Shown here piece after piece: positions 55,956-64,000 of a stretch of DNA of 64,000 nucleotides. The first letter of the stretch is position 1, and each line of letters begins with the position of its first letter. The position numbers and the translations under genes are program-made. This DNA is from Gammaproteobacteria bacterium RIFCSPHIGHO2_12_FULL_63_22. Lineage in GTDB: Bacteria; Pseudomonadota; Gammaproteobacteria; Xanthomonadales; Xanthomonadaceae. The notes beneath the pieces were generated by a model. That model made no database searches. It had not been told where the DNA came from and saw only the letters and a list, made by a program, of their open reading frames with translations. The stretch covers positions 39,027 through 103,026 of the forward strand of contig MGYJ01000054.1 of assembly GCA_001801685.1 (NCBI GenBank), given 5' to 3'.

Positions 55956-56345
55956 TTATACGTTCGGTGGTGCTCGGTCCCGTCGCTTGAAACGGGCGCT
56001 CAGTCCGACCCAGTTCGCGGCCAGGATGATTGCCACCGACAAGGCCACTTCGGCCAGCGCCAGGCTTCGTGCCGCCTCGACCGTCCATGCCTCGGTGACG
56101 CCGTGGCAGAAGTAGAGCAGGGCGATGACGCCGGACCAATATCGGGCAGCCGGCCTCCGCCGCCACAGGGCCAGCGCCAGCAGGGCCAGTGGCAGGCTGA
56201 AGACGACCGCGAGCCAGTACCAGGCCGTGCCCGCGGGAGGAAACAGCGCGCCGTGCCAAAGCCACTGCAGCGCGAACAGTGTCATCACGCCAGCGAAGGT
56301 CGCCCGGGTGGATTGGGTGGACGGGCTCTGGGTCGGGTCAGTCAT
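55956..56345 (-). CDS. DUF2069 inner-membrane protein
   Basis: A 129-residue protein with four predicted membrane helices. The ARYWSGVIALLYFCHGVTEAW segment is the family signature. The family often lies next to wrbA, as here: its ATG at 56345 overlaps the wrbA stop by four bases. Its function is unknown. Confidence 0.88.
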   Translation of the reverse strand: MTDPTQSPSTQSTRATFAGVMTLFALQWLWHGALFPPAGTAWYWLAVVFSLPLALLALALWRRRPAARYWSGVIALLYFCHGVTEAWTVEAARSLALAEVALSVAIILAANWVGLSARFKRRDRAPPNV

Positions 56346-56932
56346 CGGGCCAGCCTGACCGCGATATCCGCTACGCGCTTGCCCAACACCCGCGCCAGCT
56401 GCTTTTCATCGTCGGTAAGGGCGCGCGGCCCGTCCATGCCGGACACATGGCTGGCGCCATAGGGCGTGCCTCCGCTCGTCGTCGTGTTGAGCAGCGGTTC
56501 GGTGAAGGGAATGCCGACGATGACGGCGCCGTGGTGCAACAGCGGCAGCATCATGGAGAGCAAGGTGGACTCCTGGCCGCCGTGCATGGTCGACGTCGCA
56601 GTGAAGACGCCGGCCGGCTTGCCGACCAGCGTGCCGCTGACCCATTCGGCACCCAGGCCGTCCAGGAAGTGCTTGAGCGACGCCGCCATGCTGCCGAAAC
56701 GGGTCGGGCTGCCCAGCAGCAATCCCGCGCACTCGGCCAGGTCCTTCCTGTCCACGTAGGGCGGGCCATCGTCGGGGACCGCGGCAGTCTGGGGCTGGGT
56801 AAGGGCCGTCACCGGTGGCACCGTGCGCAGGCGCGCCGTCGCTCCTGCCTCCTCGACACCGCGCGCAACCTGGCGGGCCAGTTGGGCAACGCCGCCGGTG
56901 CGGCTGTAATAGAGGATGAGGATGTCGGGCAT
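56342..56932 (-). CDS. wrbA: NAD(P)H:quinone oxidoreductase, WrbA type
   Basis: A 196-residue FMN-binding flavodoxin-fold protein that reduces quinones by two electrons, protecting against oxidative stress. Motifs are the phosphate-binding ILYYSRTGGVAQLARQVA at the N-terminus, GLLLGSPTRFGSMAASLKHFLD, KPAGVFTATSTMHGGQE and TTTSGGTPYGASH near the C-terminus. ATG 56932 starts the flavodoxin strand. It diverges from yihY across 77 bases. Confidence 0.95.
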   Translation of the reverse strand: MPDILILYYSRTGGVAQLARQVARGVEEAGATARLRTVPPVTALTQPQTAAVPDDGPPYVDRKDLAECAGLLLGSPTRFGSMAASLKHFLDGLGAEWVSGTLVGKPAGVFTATSTMHGGQESTLLSMMLPLLHHGAVIVGIPFTEPLLNTTTSGGTPYGASHVSGMDGPRALTDDEKQLARVLGKRVADIAVRLAR

Positions 56933-57009
56933 GGGCGCTCCTGAATCGGCAAGCGTAGCCGATGCGGCGTGATGCGGCATACCCGTCCGGCCTGCGCTAC
57001 CCTTTGCCC

Positions 57010-58299
57010 ATGGAAGCAACGATATCGCCATGGAAAAGGCTGCGCCGCTGGATCGCATTGGTCGACCGCGAGCGGATCACCCTGTTCAGCCGGTTCCTGC
57101 TTAACCGATTCGTCGATGACCGCTGCTTTGAATCGGCAGGCGCGCTGGCCTACACGACCATGTTCGCCCTAGTCCCGTTCTCCGCGGTGGTGTTCGCCGT
57201 GCTGTCGGCGTTTCCGGAATTCCAGGTCTGGAGCGACCGGATTACCGAGTTCCTGTTCGCGAATTTCGTGCCGTCGTCTGCGCGCTCTGTGCAGCAGTAT
57301 CTGCAGGGATTCGCCCAGAGCGCCGTCGAGCTCTCGAGCACCGGCGTGGTTGCCTTGCTCGCTTCTGTGTTGTTGACCATGTGGAGCATCGAGCAAGCCT
57401 TCAATCGAATCTGGCGCGTGCCGTCGGCGCGGCCGAAGCTGACCCGTTTCCTGATGTACTGGACGCTGCTGACCCTGGGCTCCGTGGTCGCCGTGGCTAC
57501 CCTCGCAGCCACATCCGCATTGTTCTCCATTCCCGCGCTCGCAGGCGTGGAGGCCCGGGACCTCAGCGACCGCCTGCTGCGCTTCTTGCCCCACGCGCTC
57601 GAATTCCTGGCCTTCACCGCGGCCTACTGGCTGATTCCACACCGCACCGTTGCATTGCGATTTGCGATGGCCGGTGGCTTGCTGGCCACGATTCTCTTCG
57701 AGTGGCTGAAGTGGGCACTGGCGATCTATCTTCGCAACGCCTCCTTCGAACAACTCTACGGTGCGCTCGCTGTCATCCCCATCTTCCTGATCTGGGTCTA
57801 TACCAGCTGGTTGGTGGTACTGCTGGGTGCCTCCCTGGCGGCATCGCTTGCTTCGTTTCGTTACCAGCCGCGTGCGCTGCGACTGAGCCCGGGCGCGGAA
57901 ATCTACGCCGTCATGCGCCTGCTCGGACGATTCGAGGAAGTGCGTCGCGACGGCCAGGGCCTGCATCTTGCGCAAATCAAGCAGCGTGAACCCAGCTTCA
58001 CCGACGAACTGCTGCAAGAGATGATTTCCGCGCTGGGCGAGATGAACATCGTCCAGCGATCGGAGTCGGGCGCCTGGCTGTTGTCGCGCGACCTGGACAA
58101 GGTGACGCTGGGCGAGATTTACGAAGGCATGAGACTGCGCATTCCCACCGACGAACTCGACCTGCCTTCACGACAGGATGCGATGGGTCGTGCTTCCATA
58201 TCCGCGCTCGACCACCTTCGGCAACCCCTCAAGGCGCCGCTCGAGCGTAGCGTCGGAAGCTTCCTGGAAACCCAAGTCGGAAAGGATAGAAAACAATGA
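57010..58299 (+). CDS. YihY/virulence factor BrkB family membrane protein
   Basis: A 429-residue inner-membrane protein formerly called ribonuclease BN. Six membrane helices span about residues 45-285; family landmarks are ALAYTTMFALVPFSAVVFAVLSAFPEF and AIPIFLIWVYTSWLVVLLGA-like residues (VIPIFLIWVYTSWLVVLLGA). The cytoplasmic tail (about 290-429) is long and contains a winged-helix-like segment, EMISALGEMNIVQRSESGAWLL. The role is unclear; eukaryotic-serum resistance was proposed for BrkB. ATG 57010 is the family-like start. The stop overlaps the TlpA-like gene by four bases. Confidence 0.9.
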   Translation: MEATISPWKRLRRWIALVDRERITLFSRFLLNRFVDDRCFESAGALAYTTMFALVPFSAVVFAVLSAFPEFQVWSDRITEFLFANFVPSSARSVQQYLQGFAQSAVELSSTGVVALLASVLLTMWSIEQAFNRIWRVPSARPKLTRFLMYWTLLTLGSVVAVATLAATSALFSIPALAGVEARDLSDRLLRFLPHALEFLAFTAAYWLIPHRTVALRFAMAGGLLATILFEWLKWALAIYLRNASFEQLYGALAVIPIFLIWVYTSWLVVLLGASLAASLASFRYQPRALRLSPGAEIYAVMRLLGRFEEVRRDGQGLHLAQIKQREPSFTDELLQEMISALGEMNIVQRSESGAWLLSRDLDKVTLGEIYEGMRLRIPTDELDLPSRQDAMGRASISALDHLRQPLKAPLERSVGSFLETQVGKDRKQ

Positions 58300-58883
58300 C
58301 ATTGCGAAACGCGGTCGCCCTCGCTGCCGCAATCTGCTTGCTGGCTGCCTGCAAGCCCGAGTCCGCGCCCGCGTCGGCCCCCGCTGCGCCGGCCCCTTCA
58401 AGCGCCACCCCCGCTGCCGCAACGACCCAGCCTGCGGGCGCTGAAGACGCGCCCAAGCCCGACTATCCCAAGCTCTCCGTCAAGACCTTCGACGGCCAGG
58501 ACTTCGACCTCGCGGCGCACCGCGGCAAATGGGTGGTGGTGAATTTCTGGGCGACCTGGTGCAACCCTTGCCTGAAGGAAATCCCCGACCTCGATGCGAT
58601 GGACAAGGCCCGTGATGACGTCATCGTGATCGGGCTGGCATATGAGGAAATCGAGCGCGCCGACATGGAAGCCTTCCTCAAGGATCATCCGATGTCGTAT
58701 CCGATCGCCGTGATCGACGTGTACAACCCACCCGCGGACTTCGACACCCCCAGGGGACTGCCGATGACCTACCTGATCGCACCCGATGGCAAGGTCGCGG
58801 CCCGCCACCTGGGTCCGGTCACGTCCGAACAGCTGTCCTCTGAAATTGCGGATGCCGTCGCCAAGGCGCCGCCTGCGGCATGA
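58296..58883 (+). CDS. TlpA-family thiol:disulfide lipoprotein
   Basis: A 195-residue predicted lipoprotein with lipobox LLAAC, an Ala/Pro linker (about 20-55), then a thioredoxin-fold domain. The active site is WATWCNPCLKEIP (CxxC with Asn-Pro inside), followed by GLPMTYLI, the cis-Pro loop. It is likely a periplasmic, membrane-tethered reductant of disulfides, such as those of cytochrome-c maturation, though no such genes are adjacent. It is coupled to yihY upstream and to the acylphosphatase gene downstream by four-base overlaps. Confidence 0.9.
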   Translation: MTLRNAVALAAAICLLAACKPESAPASAPAAPAPSSATPAAATTQPAGAEDAPKPDYPKLSVKTFDGQDFDLAAHRGKWVVVNFWATWCNPCLKEIPDLDAMDKARDDVIVIGLAYEEIERADMEAFLKDHPMSYPIAVIDVYNPPADFDTPRGLPMTYLIAPDGKVAARHLGPVTSEQLSSEIADAVAKAPPAA

Positions 58884-59149
58884 AGGCCGCGAGATTCATC
58901 GTGCGTGGCAAAGTGCAGGGCGTGTGGTTTCGCGCAGCAACGCGTGAGCAGGCCTTGAACCTTGGGCTTCGGGGCGAGGCGCGAAACCTGTCCGACGGCA
59001 ATGTCCGCGTGCTGGCTTACGGCGACGGAGACGCGCTTGCCCGGTTGCAAGCCTGGCTTGCCATCGGCCCGCCGCTGGCAAGTGTGTCCAAGGTGATTCG
59101 GGAAGACATCGCCGTGGACACGGTGCCGCCTGGATTCGAAATAATCTGA
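58880..59149 (+). CDS. acyP: Acylphosphatase
   Basis: An 89-residue enzyme that hydrolyses acyl phosphates. The signature GKVQGVWFRAATREQA has the phosphate-binding loop and the catalytic Arg, and the catalytic Asn is in GEARNLSDGNV. The length is typical. ATG 58880 overlaps the previous stop (ATGA). It converges on ppk2. Confidence 0.95.
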   Translation: MKAARFIVRGKVQGVWFRAATREQALNLGLRGEARNLSDGNVRVLAYGDGDALARLQAWLAIGPPLASVSKVIREDIAVDTVPPGFEII

Positions 59150-59182
59150 CGGCAGGGCGTCGAACCACAGGCGATCGCTGGC

Positions 59183-59959
59183 TTAGTACTTGCCGGCGAT
59201 GGGCTTGACCGGTCCGGCGTAACGTTCCTTGCCGATCCTGGATTTCAGTGGCGGCAATTCGAACGCCTCCTCCTTCACCTCCTGGTCCGGCAGGCGGTCG
59301 AGCAAATCACGGATCAGGTTAAGGCGGCCGCGCTTCTGGCTATTGAAGTCCACGATGGTCCACGGCGCGTGGCGCGTGTGCGTCGCCGCCATCATCTGGT
59401 CGCGGGCCTTGCCGTATTCGGCGTACTTCTCACGTGCCTTGACGTCGACGGGCGACAGCTTCCAGCGCTTGAGTGGATCCGACACCCGCTCGGCGAATCG
59501 CTCCTCCTGTTCCTGCTGGTCCACGGCCAGCCAGTACTTGAACAGGATGATGCCGTCATCGACCAGGGATTTTTCGACGATGGGCACCTGCTTGAGGAAC
59601 TGCGCTGTCTGCGCCGGCGTGCAGTAGCCCATCACCTTTTCGACGCCTGCGCGGTTGTACCAACTGCGGTCGAACAGCACGATTTCGCCGGCAGCGGGAA
59701 GATGTTCGAGGTATCGCTGGAAATACCACTGCGATTGTTCGCGTTCGCTGGGCTTGGAAAGCGCGACGATCCGGCATTGCCGAGGATTCATGCGCTCGGC
59801 GATGGCGGCAATGGTGCCGCCCTTGCCGGCGGTATCGCGTCCCTCGACCAGTACCACCAGTCGCTTGCCGGTCTGTTTCAGCCAGCGCGCCATGCGGTCG
59901 AGCTCGAGCTGCAGTTTTTCCAGTTCCTCGGTGTAGTCCTTCTTCTTTATCTTGGCCAC
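59183..59959 (-). CDS. ppk2: Polyphosphate kinase 2
   Basis: A 258-residue PPK2-type kinase that transfers phosphate between polyphosphate and nucleotides, single-domain form. The Walker A motif is EGRDTAGKGGTIAAIAE near residue 40, the Walker B/catalytic segment LFDRSWYNRAGVEKVMGY near 95, and the lid region RWKLSPVDVKAREKY near 170. Length alone does not decide whether it prefers NDP or NMP. The start is GTG 59959, five bases after AGGAG. It follows moaB by 21 bases. Confidence 0.94.
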   Translation of the reverse strand: MAKIKKKDYTEELEKLQLELDRMARWLKQTGKRLVVLVEGRDTAGKGGTIAAIAERMNPRQCRIVALSKPSEREQSQWYFQRYLEHLPAAGEIVLFDRSWYNRAGVEKVMGYCTPAQTAQFLKQVPIVEKSLVDDGIILFKYWLAVDQQEQEERFAERVSDPLKRWKLSPVDVKAREKYAEYGKARDQMMAATHTRHAPWTIVDFNSQKRGRLNLIRDLLDRLPDQEVKEEAFELPPLKSRIGKERYAGPVKPIAGKY

Positions 59960-59980
59960 GGGAACTCCTGTTTCGAAGGG

Positions 59981-60502
59981 TCAGCTCTCGCGAAGGCGAG
60001 GTCGCAGGTTTGCCAGGTTGCACGGACGCGTGCGCGCGTCCAACTGGGCGCGAATGAGTTTCTCCCAGCCCGTCCTGCAGGCCGAGGTCGAGCCGGGCAG
60101 GCAGAAGATGAAGGTTCCGTTCGCCAGGCCGGCGAACGCGCGCGACTGCATCGTGGAGGTGCCGATTTCCTCGAAGCTGATCGCACGGAACATTTCACCG
60201 AAGCCCGGCATTTCCTTGTCCAGCAGCGGCAGCAGCGCCTCCGGCGTCGAATCCCGACCCGTAAAACCGGTGCCGCCGGTCACCAGCACTCCATCCAAGG
60301 TTTCATCGGCGATCCATTGCGAGACGCAGGCGCGCAACTGGTAGCGGTTATCGGGCAACAATGCGCGCCCCGCCAATTCATGGCCCGCCTCGACCAGTGC
60401 GCCAGCCAGGTAATCGCCCGAGCTGTCGTCTGCGGCCGTGCGCGAATCGGAAACGGTCAACACGCAAAGCCGAAGCGGAGTAAAGGCAGAATCGGTTTTC
60501 AT
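59981..60502 (-). CDS. moaB: Molybdenum cofactor biosynthesis protein MoaB
   Basis: A 173-residue protein of the MoaB/MogA family that adenylylates molybdopterin. The [31 protein letters not shown] start, [21 protein letters not shown] (GTGxTxRD motif) and [40 protein letters not shown] are all typical. No other molybdopterin gene lies near. ATG 60502 overlaps the prfA stop by four bases, so it is coupled to a translation factor, an unusual pairing. Confidence 0.95.
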   Translation of the reverse strand: MKTDSAFTPLRLCVLTVSDSRTAADDSSGDYLAGALVEAGHELAGRALLPDNRYQLRACVSQWIADETLDGVLVTGGTGFTGRDSTPEALLPLLDKEMPGFGEMFRAISFEEIGTSTMQSRAFAGLANGTFIFCLPGSTSACRTGWEKLIRAQLDARTRPCNLANLRPRLRES

Positions 60503-61584
60503 GCGGCCTCGGTCAGCATCTTGAGTTCATCCACCTGGTGCTCGCGGGTCAGGCGATCCACCAGTTCGTCCAGGTCGCCCGCCAGGATCTCGGGAAGACG
60601 ATACAGGGTCAGTCCCTCGACACGGTGGTCGGTGATGCGTCCCTGCGGGAAGCTGTAGGTGCGAATGCGCTGGCTGCGATCGCCACTGCCCACCTGCAGC
60701 CGCCGCGATGCCGCCGTTTCCGCTTCGGCCTTGGCACGCTGTTGTTCGAGCAGCGCTGCCTTCAGGCGCTTCATGGCCTTGTCGCGGTTGGCATGTTGCG
60801 AGCGTTCGGTCTGGTTCTCCACGACCAGTCCGCTGGGTATGTGCGTGATGCGGATGGCCGATTCGGTCTTGTTGACGTGCTGTCCGCCCGCGCCGGACGA
60901 ACGATAGGTATCGATGCGCAAGTCGGCGGGATTGATCTCCACGTCGTCCACTGCCTCGTAATCGGGCAGGATCGCGACGGTGGCTGCCGACGTATGGATA
61001 CGGCCCTGCGCTTCAGTTTCCGGTACGCGTTGGACACGATGCGTGCCCGACTCGAACTTCAATCGTGAGAAAGCGCCGCGGCCTTCGATGCGCGCGACGA
61101 TTTCCTTGTAGCCGCCATGTTCGCCCGGGTTCGACGAAAGGATTTCCAGCGGCCAGCGGTTCCTTTCTGCGTAGCGCGCATACATCCGGAACAGGTCGCC
61201 GGCGAAGATGGCTGCCTCGTCGCCACCGGTACCCGCCCGCACCTCGATGAAGACATTGCCCTCATCGCGCGGATCGCGTGGAATCAACAACAGGCCGAGT
61301 GAAGATTCGAGTTCTGCAATGCGCGCTTGCGCGGCCGGGATTTCCGCCTCGGCCAGCTCCCTGAGCTCGGCATCGGCGCGCATGGTCAGTGCTTCGGCCA
61401 GGTCGTGCTGCGCGCGCTCGTGTTCAATCAGCGCCTTGGCGACCGGTTCGAGCTGCGAATATTCGCGTGACAGGGCGCGGAAGCGGGCGTTGTCCGAGAT
61501 CACGCCGGGGTCGGCGAGCAGGCGGCCCACTTCCTCGTGACGTTCGGCGAGCGCTTCGAGCTTACGCAGCAGGTTCGGAGTCAT
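60499..61584 (-). CDS. prfA: Peptide chain release factor 1
   Basis: RF1 reads UAA and UAG and triggers peptide release. The protein has 361 residues from ATG 61584. The GGQ motif lies in [14 protein letters not shown], and the P-x-T stop-codon tripeptide in [18 protein letters not shown]. No internal frameshift like that of prfB is present, in agreement with RF1. The start overlaps the end of hemA by 23 bases, the usual hemA-prfA order. Its methyltransferase prmC is elsewhere in the window (26928). ATG 61587 is an alternative one codon earlier. Confidence 0.96.
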   Translation of the reverse strand: MTPNLLRKLEALAERHEEVGRLLADPGVISDNARFRALSREYSQLEPVAKALIEHERAQHDLAEALTMRADAELRELAEAEIPAAQARIAELESSLGLLLIPRDPRDEGNVFIEVRAGTGGDEAAIFAGDLFRMYARYAERNRWPLEILSSNPGEHGGYKEIVARIEGRGAFSRLKFESGTHRVQRVPETEAQGRIHTSAATVAILPDYEAVDDVEINPADLRIDTYRSSGAGGQHVNKTESAIRITHIPSGLVVENQTERSQHANRDKAMKRLKAALLEQQRAKAEAETAASRRLQVGSGDRSQRIRTYSFPQGRITDHRVEGLTLYRLPEILAGDLDELVDRLTREHQVDELKMLTEAA

Positions 61585-62833
61585 CATCGCCCTGGAAAAG
61601 TCGTTCTGCCGCGCGCAACAACTCACTGTCGCCATCCAGAGCCGCCTGGCGTAGCGCGGCCGTCGGCGCGTGCAGCAGGCGATTGGTCAGCTGGTGTGCG
61701 AGGCGCTGCATCACCTGCGAAGGATCTTCGCCTTGCGCGAGTTGTTCCTGGGCTTTCGAAAGCGCAGCGTCGCGAGCCATCGCGCCGTCTGCGCGCAGGC
61801 GCTTCAACGCATCCTGCCGGCCCTGTGCCTGCCACCAGGCCAGGTAGTGTTCGACCTGGATATCGATGATGGCCTCGGCTTGCTGCGCGGCTTCCCGGCG
61901 CGAGGCCTTGTTGCCCTCGATCACCTGCTCGAGATCGTCCACGGTGTACAGGTACACGTCGGCGAGATCGGCGACGTCCGCGGCGATGTCGCGCGGCACG
62001 GCGAGGTCAAGCAGGAACATCGGACGATGGCGACGCAGCTTCAGCGCGGCAGCGACTTCCGATTTTTCGAGCACCGGCAAGCGGCTGGCCGTGGCGCTTA
62101 TCACGATGTCGGCTTCGGGAAGATGCCGCGCCAGTTCGGAAAGGGGCAGGGCGACGCCGCCGTGGCGGGTCGCGAGGGACTGCGCGTGCTCCAGGGTGCG
62201 ATTGGCAACCAGCAGGCGCTTCACCTTCGCATCCACCAGGTGGCGTGCGGCGAGTTCGATCGTGTCGCCTGCACCGATCAGCAACACCGTGGCTTCATCG
62301 AGGCGGGCGAATACCTGGCGCGCGAGCCGGACGGCGGCGAAGGCCACCGAAACTGGATGCGCACCGACGCGGGTATCAGTGCGTACGCGCTTGGCGACGG
62401 CGAAGGTCTGCTGGAACAGTCGGTCCAGCGGATTGCGCAGGCTGTGCGCATCCCGCGCCGCCTGCCACGCGTCCTTGACCTGGCCGAGGATCTGCGGCTC
62501 ACCAAGGATCATCGAGTCCAGGCCCGTGGCAACGCGGAACAGGTGGCGCACGGCTTGCGCATCCTCGTGCCGGTAGAGATAGCCTTCGATCGCCCCGGGT
62601 TCCAGGCCGTGGTGGCGAGCCAGCCAGAGACCGACGGCGGCCTCGTGGCCCTCATCCACTTGCGCGTAGATCTCGGTGCGGTTGCAGGTTGAAAGCAGGG
62701 CCGCTTCCTGCACGCCACCCAGTCGAGACAACTCCAACAGCGCGGCCGGCAGGGCAGCCGCGTCCAGCGCGACCTTTTCGCGCAACGCCAGTGGAGCTGT
62801 CTGGTGGTTAAGGCCTAGGGCAATCAGGGGCAT
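61562..62833 (-). CDS. hemA: Glutamyl-tRNA reductase
   Basis: HemA reduces glutamyl-tRNA to glutamate-1-semialdehyde, the first committed step of tetrapyrrole synthesis. The 423-residue protein begins [19 protein letters not shown]. It has the catalytic Cys in [12 protein letters not shown] near residue 50, the [20 protein letters not shown] block, NADPH-binding [17 protein letters not shown] near residue 185 and the C-terminal dimerisation helices. ATG 62833 matches the family N-terminus. It diverges from lolB across 86 bases. Confidence 0.97.
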   Translation of the reverse strand: MPLIALGLNHQTAPLALREKVALDAAALPAALLELSRLGGVQEAALLSTCNRTEIYAQVDEGHEAAVGLWLARHHGLEPGAIEGYLYRHEDAQAVRHLFRVATGLDSMILGEPQILGQVKDAWQAARDAHSLRNPLDRLFQQTFAVAKRVRTDTRVGAHPVSVAFAAVRLARQVFARLDEATVLLIGAGDTIELAARHLVDAKVKRLLVANRTLEHAQSLATRHGGVALPLSELARHLPEADIVISATASRLPVLEKSEVAAALKLRRHRPMFLLDLAVPRDIAADVADLADVYLYTVDDLEQVIEGNKASRREAAQQAEAIIDIQVEHYLAWWQAQGRQDALKRLRADGAMARDAALSKAQEQLAQGEDPSQVMQRLAHQLTNRLLHAPTAALRQAALDGDSELLRAAERLFQGDDDSEPAA

Positions 62834-62919
62834 GGGCGTCGGCAGCGATGGGGTAAGCTTCGCGGCGCTGGGGTCCTTCGAGTCCAGCCGCCATTTTAAG
62901 CCGGCTGCACCCGAATCCG

Positions 62920-63573
62920 ATGATCCAGCTCAATTCTTGTCAAATCAAAGCAATTCGGCGACAGGCGCCAGGAATTCGGCCGGCAGGCATCGGCCTGGTC
63001 GCCGTCGTGCTTTGCCTCCTGCTGGCCGCGTGCGCCCCGACCCCGGTTCGCCCGCGGGTGCAGGGAGACGAGACGCTCCAGGCCACGCGCGAATCCGCGC
63101 TGGCGTTGCAGCCTGCCTGGTCGTTCAGCGGACGACTTGCCATCAGCACGGCGGGAAATGCTGGCAACGCCCGCATTGAGTGGAAGCAGGACGGTACGGA
63201 CTACGACATCAGACTCTCGGCGCCGATCACCGGGCAGGGCTGGCGATTGCGCCAGACGGGTGGCGCGGTGAGTCTGGAAGGGTTGGAGGGTGGCACGCGC
63301 CAGGGTACCGATGCGGAGGCGATGCTCCAGCAGGCGACCGGCTGGCGCATTCCGCTTTCCGCCATGGCCTCTTGGGTCCGCGGCGCGAGATCCCCCGGTG
63401 CATCCGATCTCGACTTCGACTCCAGCGGGCTGCCTGCCACGCTCAGGCAGGCCGGCTGGGCGGTTGAATATCGCGGCTGGACCGATGCCGCGACACCCTT
63501 GCCCCTGCGGGTCTTCGCGAGCCAGCCCGATGCGTCGGTCCGCCTGGTCATCGAACGCTGGAGCCCGCCTTGA
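62920..63573 (+). CDS. lolB: Outer-membrane lipoprotein receptor LolB
   Basis: LolB accepts lipoproteins from the periplasmic carrier LolA and inserts them in the outer membrane. The 217-residue protein has a long signal region with lipobox LLAAC near residue 38. The mature part has the half-barrel fold with [42 protein letters not shown] and the C-terminal [10 protein letters not shown] segments. Its stop overlaps the ispE start (TTGA), and the hemA/lolB/ispE order is conserved in gammaproteobacteria. Confidence 0.94.
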   Translation: MIQLNSCQIKAIRRQAPGIRPAGIGLVAVVLCLLLAACAPTPVRPRVQGDETLQATRESALALQPAWSFSGRLAISTAGNAGNARIEWKQDGTDYDIRLSAPITGQGWRLRQTGGAVSLEGLEGGTRQGTDAEAMLQQATGWRIPLSAMASWVRGARSPGASDLDFDSSGLPATLRQAGWAVEYRGWTDAATPLPLRVFASQPDASVRLVIERWSPP

Positions 63574-64000
63574 ATGCGGACCGGGCCGCCGGCTGGAGTA
63601 GCTGGCCGGCGCCTGCGAAGCTGAACCTGTTCCTGCGCATCGTGGGTCGTCGAAGCGACGGTTACCACGAATTGCAGACGGTCTTCCAACTGCTTGACTG
63701 GGGCGATGTAGTGCACCTGCGCGTCCGCGAAGATGGACGTATCCTGCGTACGGGTGGGGACACGATGTCCTTCCCCGAGTCGGACGACCTCTTGCTCAAG
63801 GCAGCGCGCGCCCTGCAGGAAACCACCGGCACGACGCTGGGCGCGGACCTGTCAGCCGACAAGTCCATTCCTGCCGGAGGCGGCTTCGGGGGCGGATCAT
63901 CCGATGCGGCCACGGTGCTCGTGGCGCTCAACCACCTGTGGGGCACGGGCCTGGACGAGGCAGCCCTGGCCCAGATCGGCCTTGCGCTGGGCGCCGACGT
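63570..64000 (+). CDS. ispE: 4-diphosphocytidyl-2-C-methyl-D-erythritol kinase, 3' end missing
   Basis: IspE phosphorylates CDP-methylerythritol in the MEP pathway opened by Dxs. The first 143 residues are in the window. Typical features are [32 protein letters not shown] at the N-terminus and the GHMP ATP-binding loop [20 protein letters not shown]. No ATG is in frame; TTG 63570 overlaps the lolB stop (TTGA) and is the likely start. The gene runs off the right edge. Confidence 0.95.
   Translation, partial: MNADRAAGWSSWPAPAKLNLFLRIVGRRSDGYHELQTVFQLLDWGDVVHLRVREDGRILRTGGDTMSFPESDDLLLKAARALQETTGTTLGADLSADKSIPAGGGFGGGSSDAATVLVALNHLWGTGLDEAALAQIGLALGAD

Overview
The window is a 64 kb, GC-rich, densely coded bacterial chromosome segment. 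Gene content and order point to a Lysobacterales (Xanthomonadales) gammaproteobacterium: lptD-surA-pdxA-rsmA-apaG-apaH, hemA beside prfA with lolB-ispE diverging, ubiH followed by a second Ubi hydroxylase, split proton-translocating transhydrogenase genes (pntAA/pntAB/pntB), oxyR with rubrerythrin, and an ECF sigma/DUF3619/DUF3106 cluster. I saw no insertion sequence, prophage, CRISPR array, tRNA or rRNA. The genus cannot be fixed from the sequence alone.

Layout. 1-5430 (+): end of gcvPB, then dgkA, a TerC-family protein, lgt, thyA, a lipoprotein and folA. 5444-14188 (-): the apaH...lptD envelope/housekeeping operon, a histone-deacetylase-like hydrolase, a PduO cobalamin adenosyltransferase and a DUF6580 membrane protein. 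14301-16711 (+): two ubiquinone-pathway flavin hydroxylases. 16712-21026 (-): EF-hand protein, rlmM, a deaminase, a Cys-rich lipoprotein and glnS. 21190-24064 (+): a membrane protein with a degenerate GGDEF domain, and a glutathione transferase. 24076-26775 (-): oxyR, rubrerythrin, DUF3501 and a conserved membrane-anchored protein. 26928-35181: prmC, dxs, a receiver-like protein, HNH nuclease, prolyl aminopeptidase, Nudix hydrolase, 5'-3' exonuclease and nitroreductase. 35342-43768: a DUF1631 protein, pnt genes interrupted by an inverted sigma-factor cluster, sufT and small membrane proteins.

43769-55390 is the most distinctive part. It has a secreted M4 (thermolysin/vibriolysin-type) protease preceded by a near-consensus Clp/CRP site. 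After it come two very large, translationally coupled genes. One encodes a 1668-residue exported protein with about eight prealbumin/CnaB-like domains, two DUF11-like domains, an SdrD_B-like domain and an OmpA-like peptidoglycan-binding end. The other encodes a 1216-residue predicted outer-membrane beta-barrel. The pair has its own promoter and a strong terminator. It is my main candidate for an uncharacterised system, a surface stalk or adhesin with its own barrel.

55437-64000 returns to housekeeping: short asparaginase-domain protein, DUF2069, wrbA, yihY, a TlpA-like lipoprotein, acylphosphatase, ppk2, moaB, prfA, hemA, lolB and the start of ispE.
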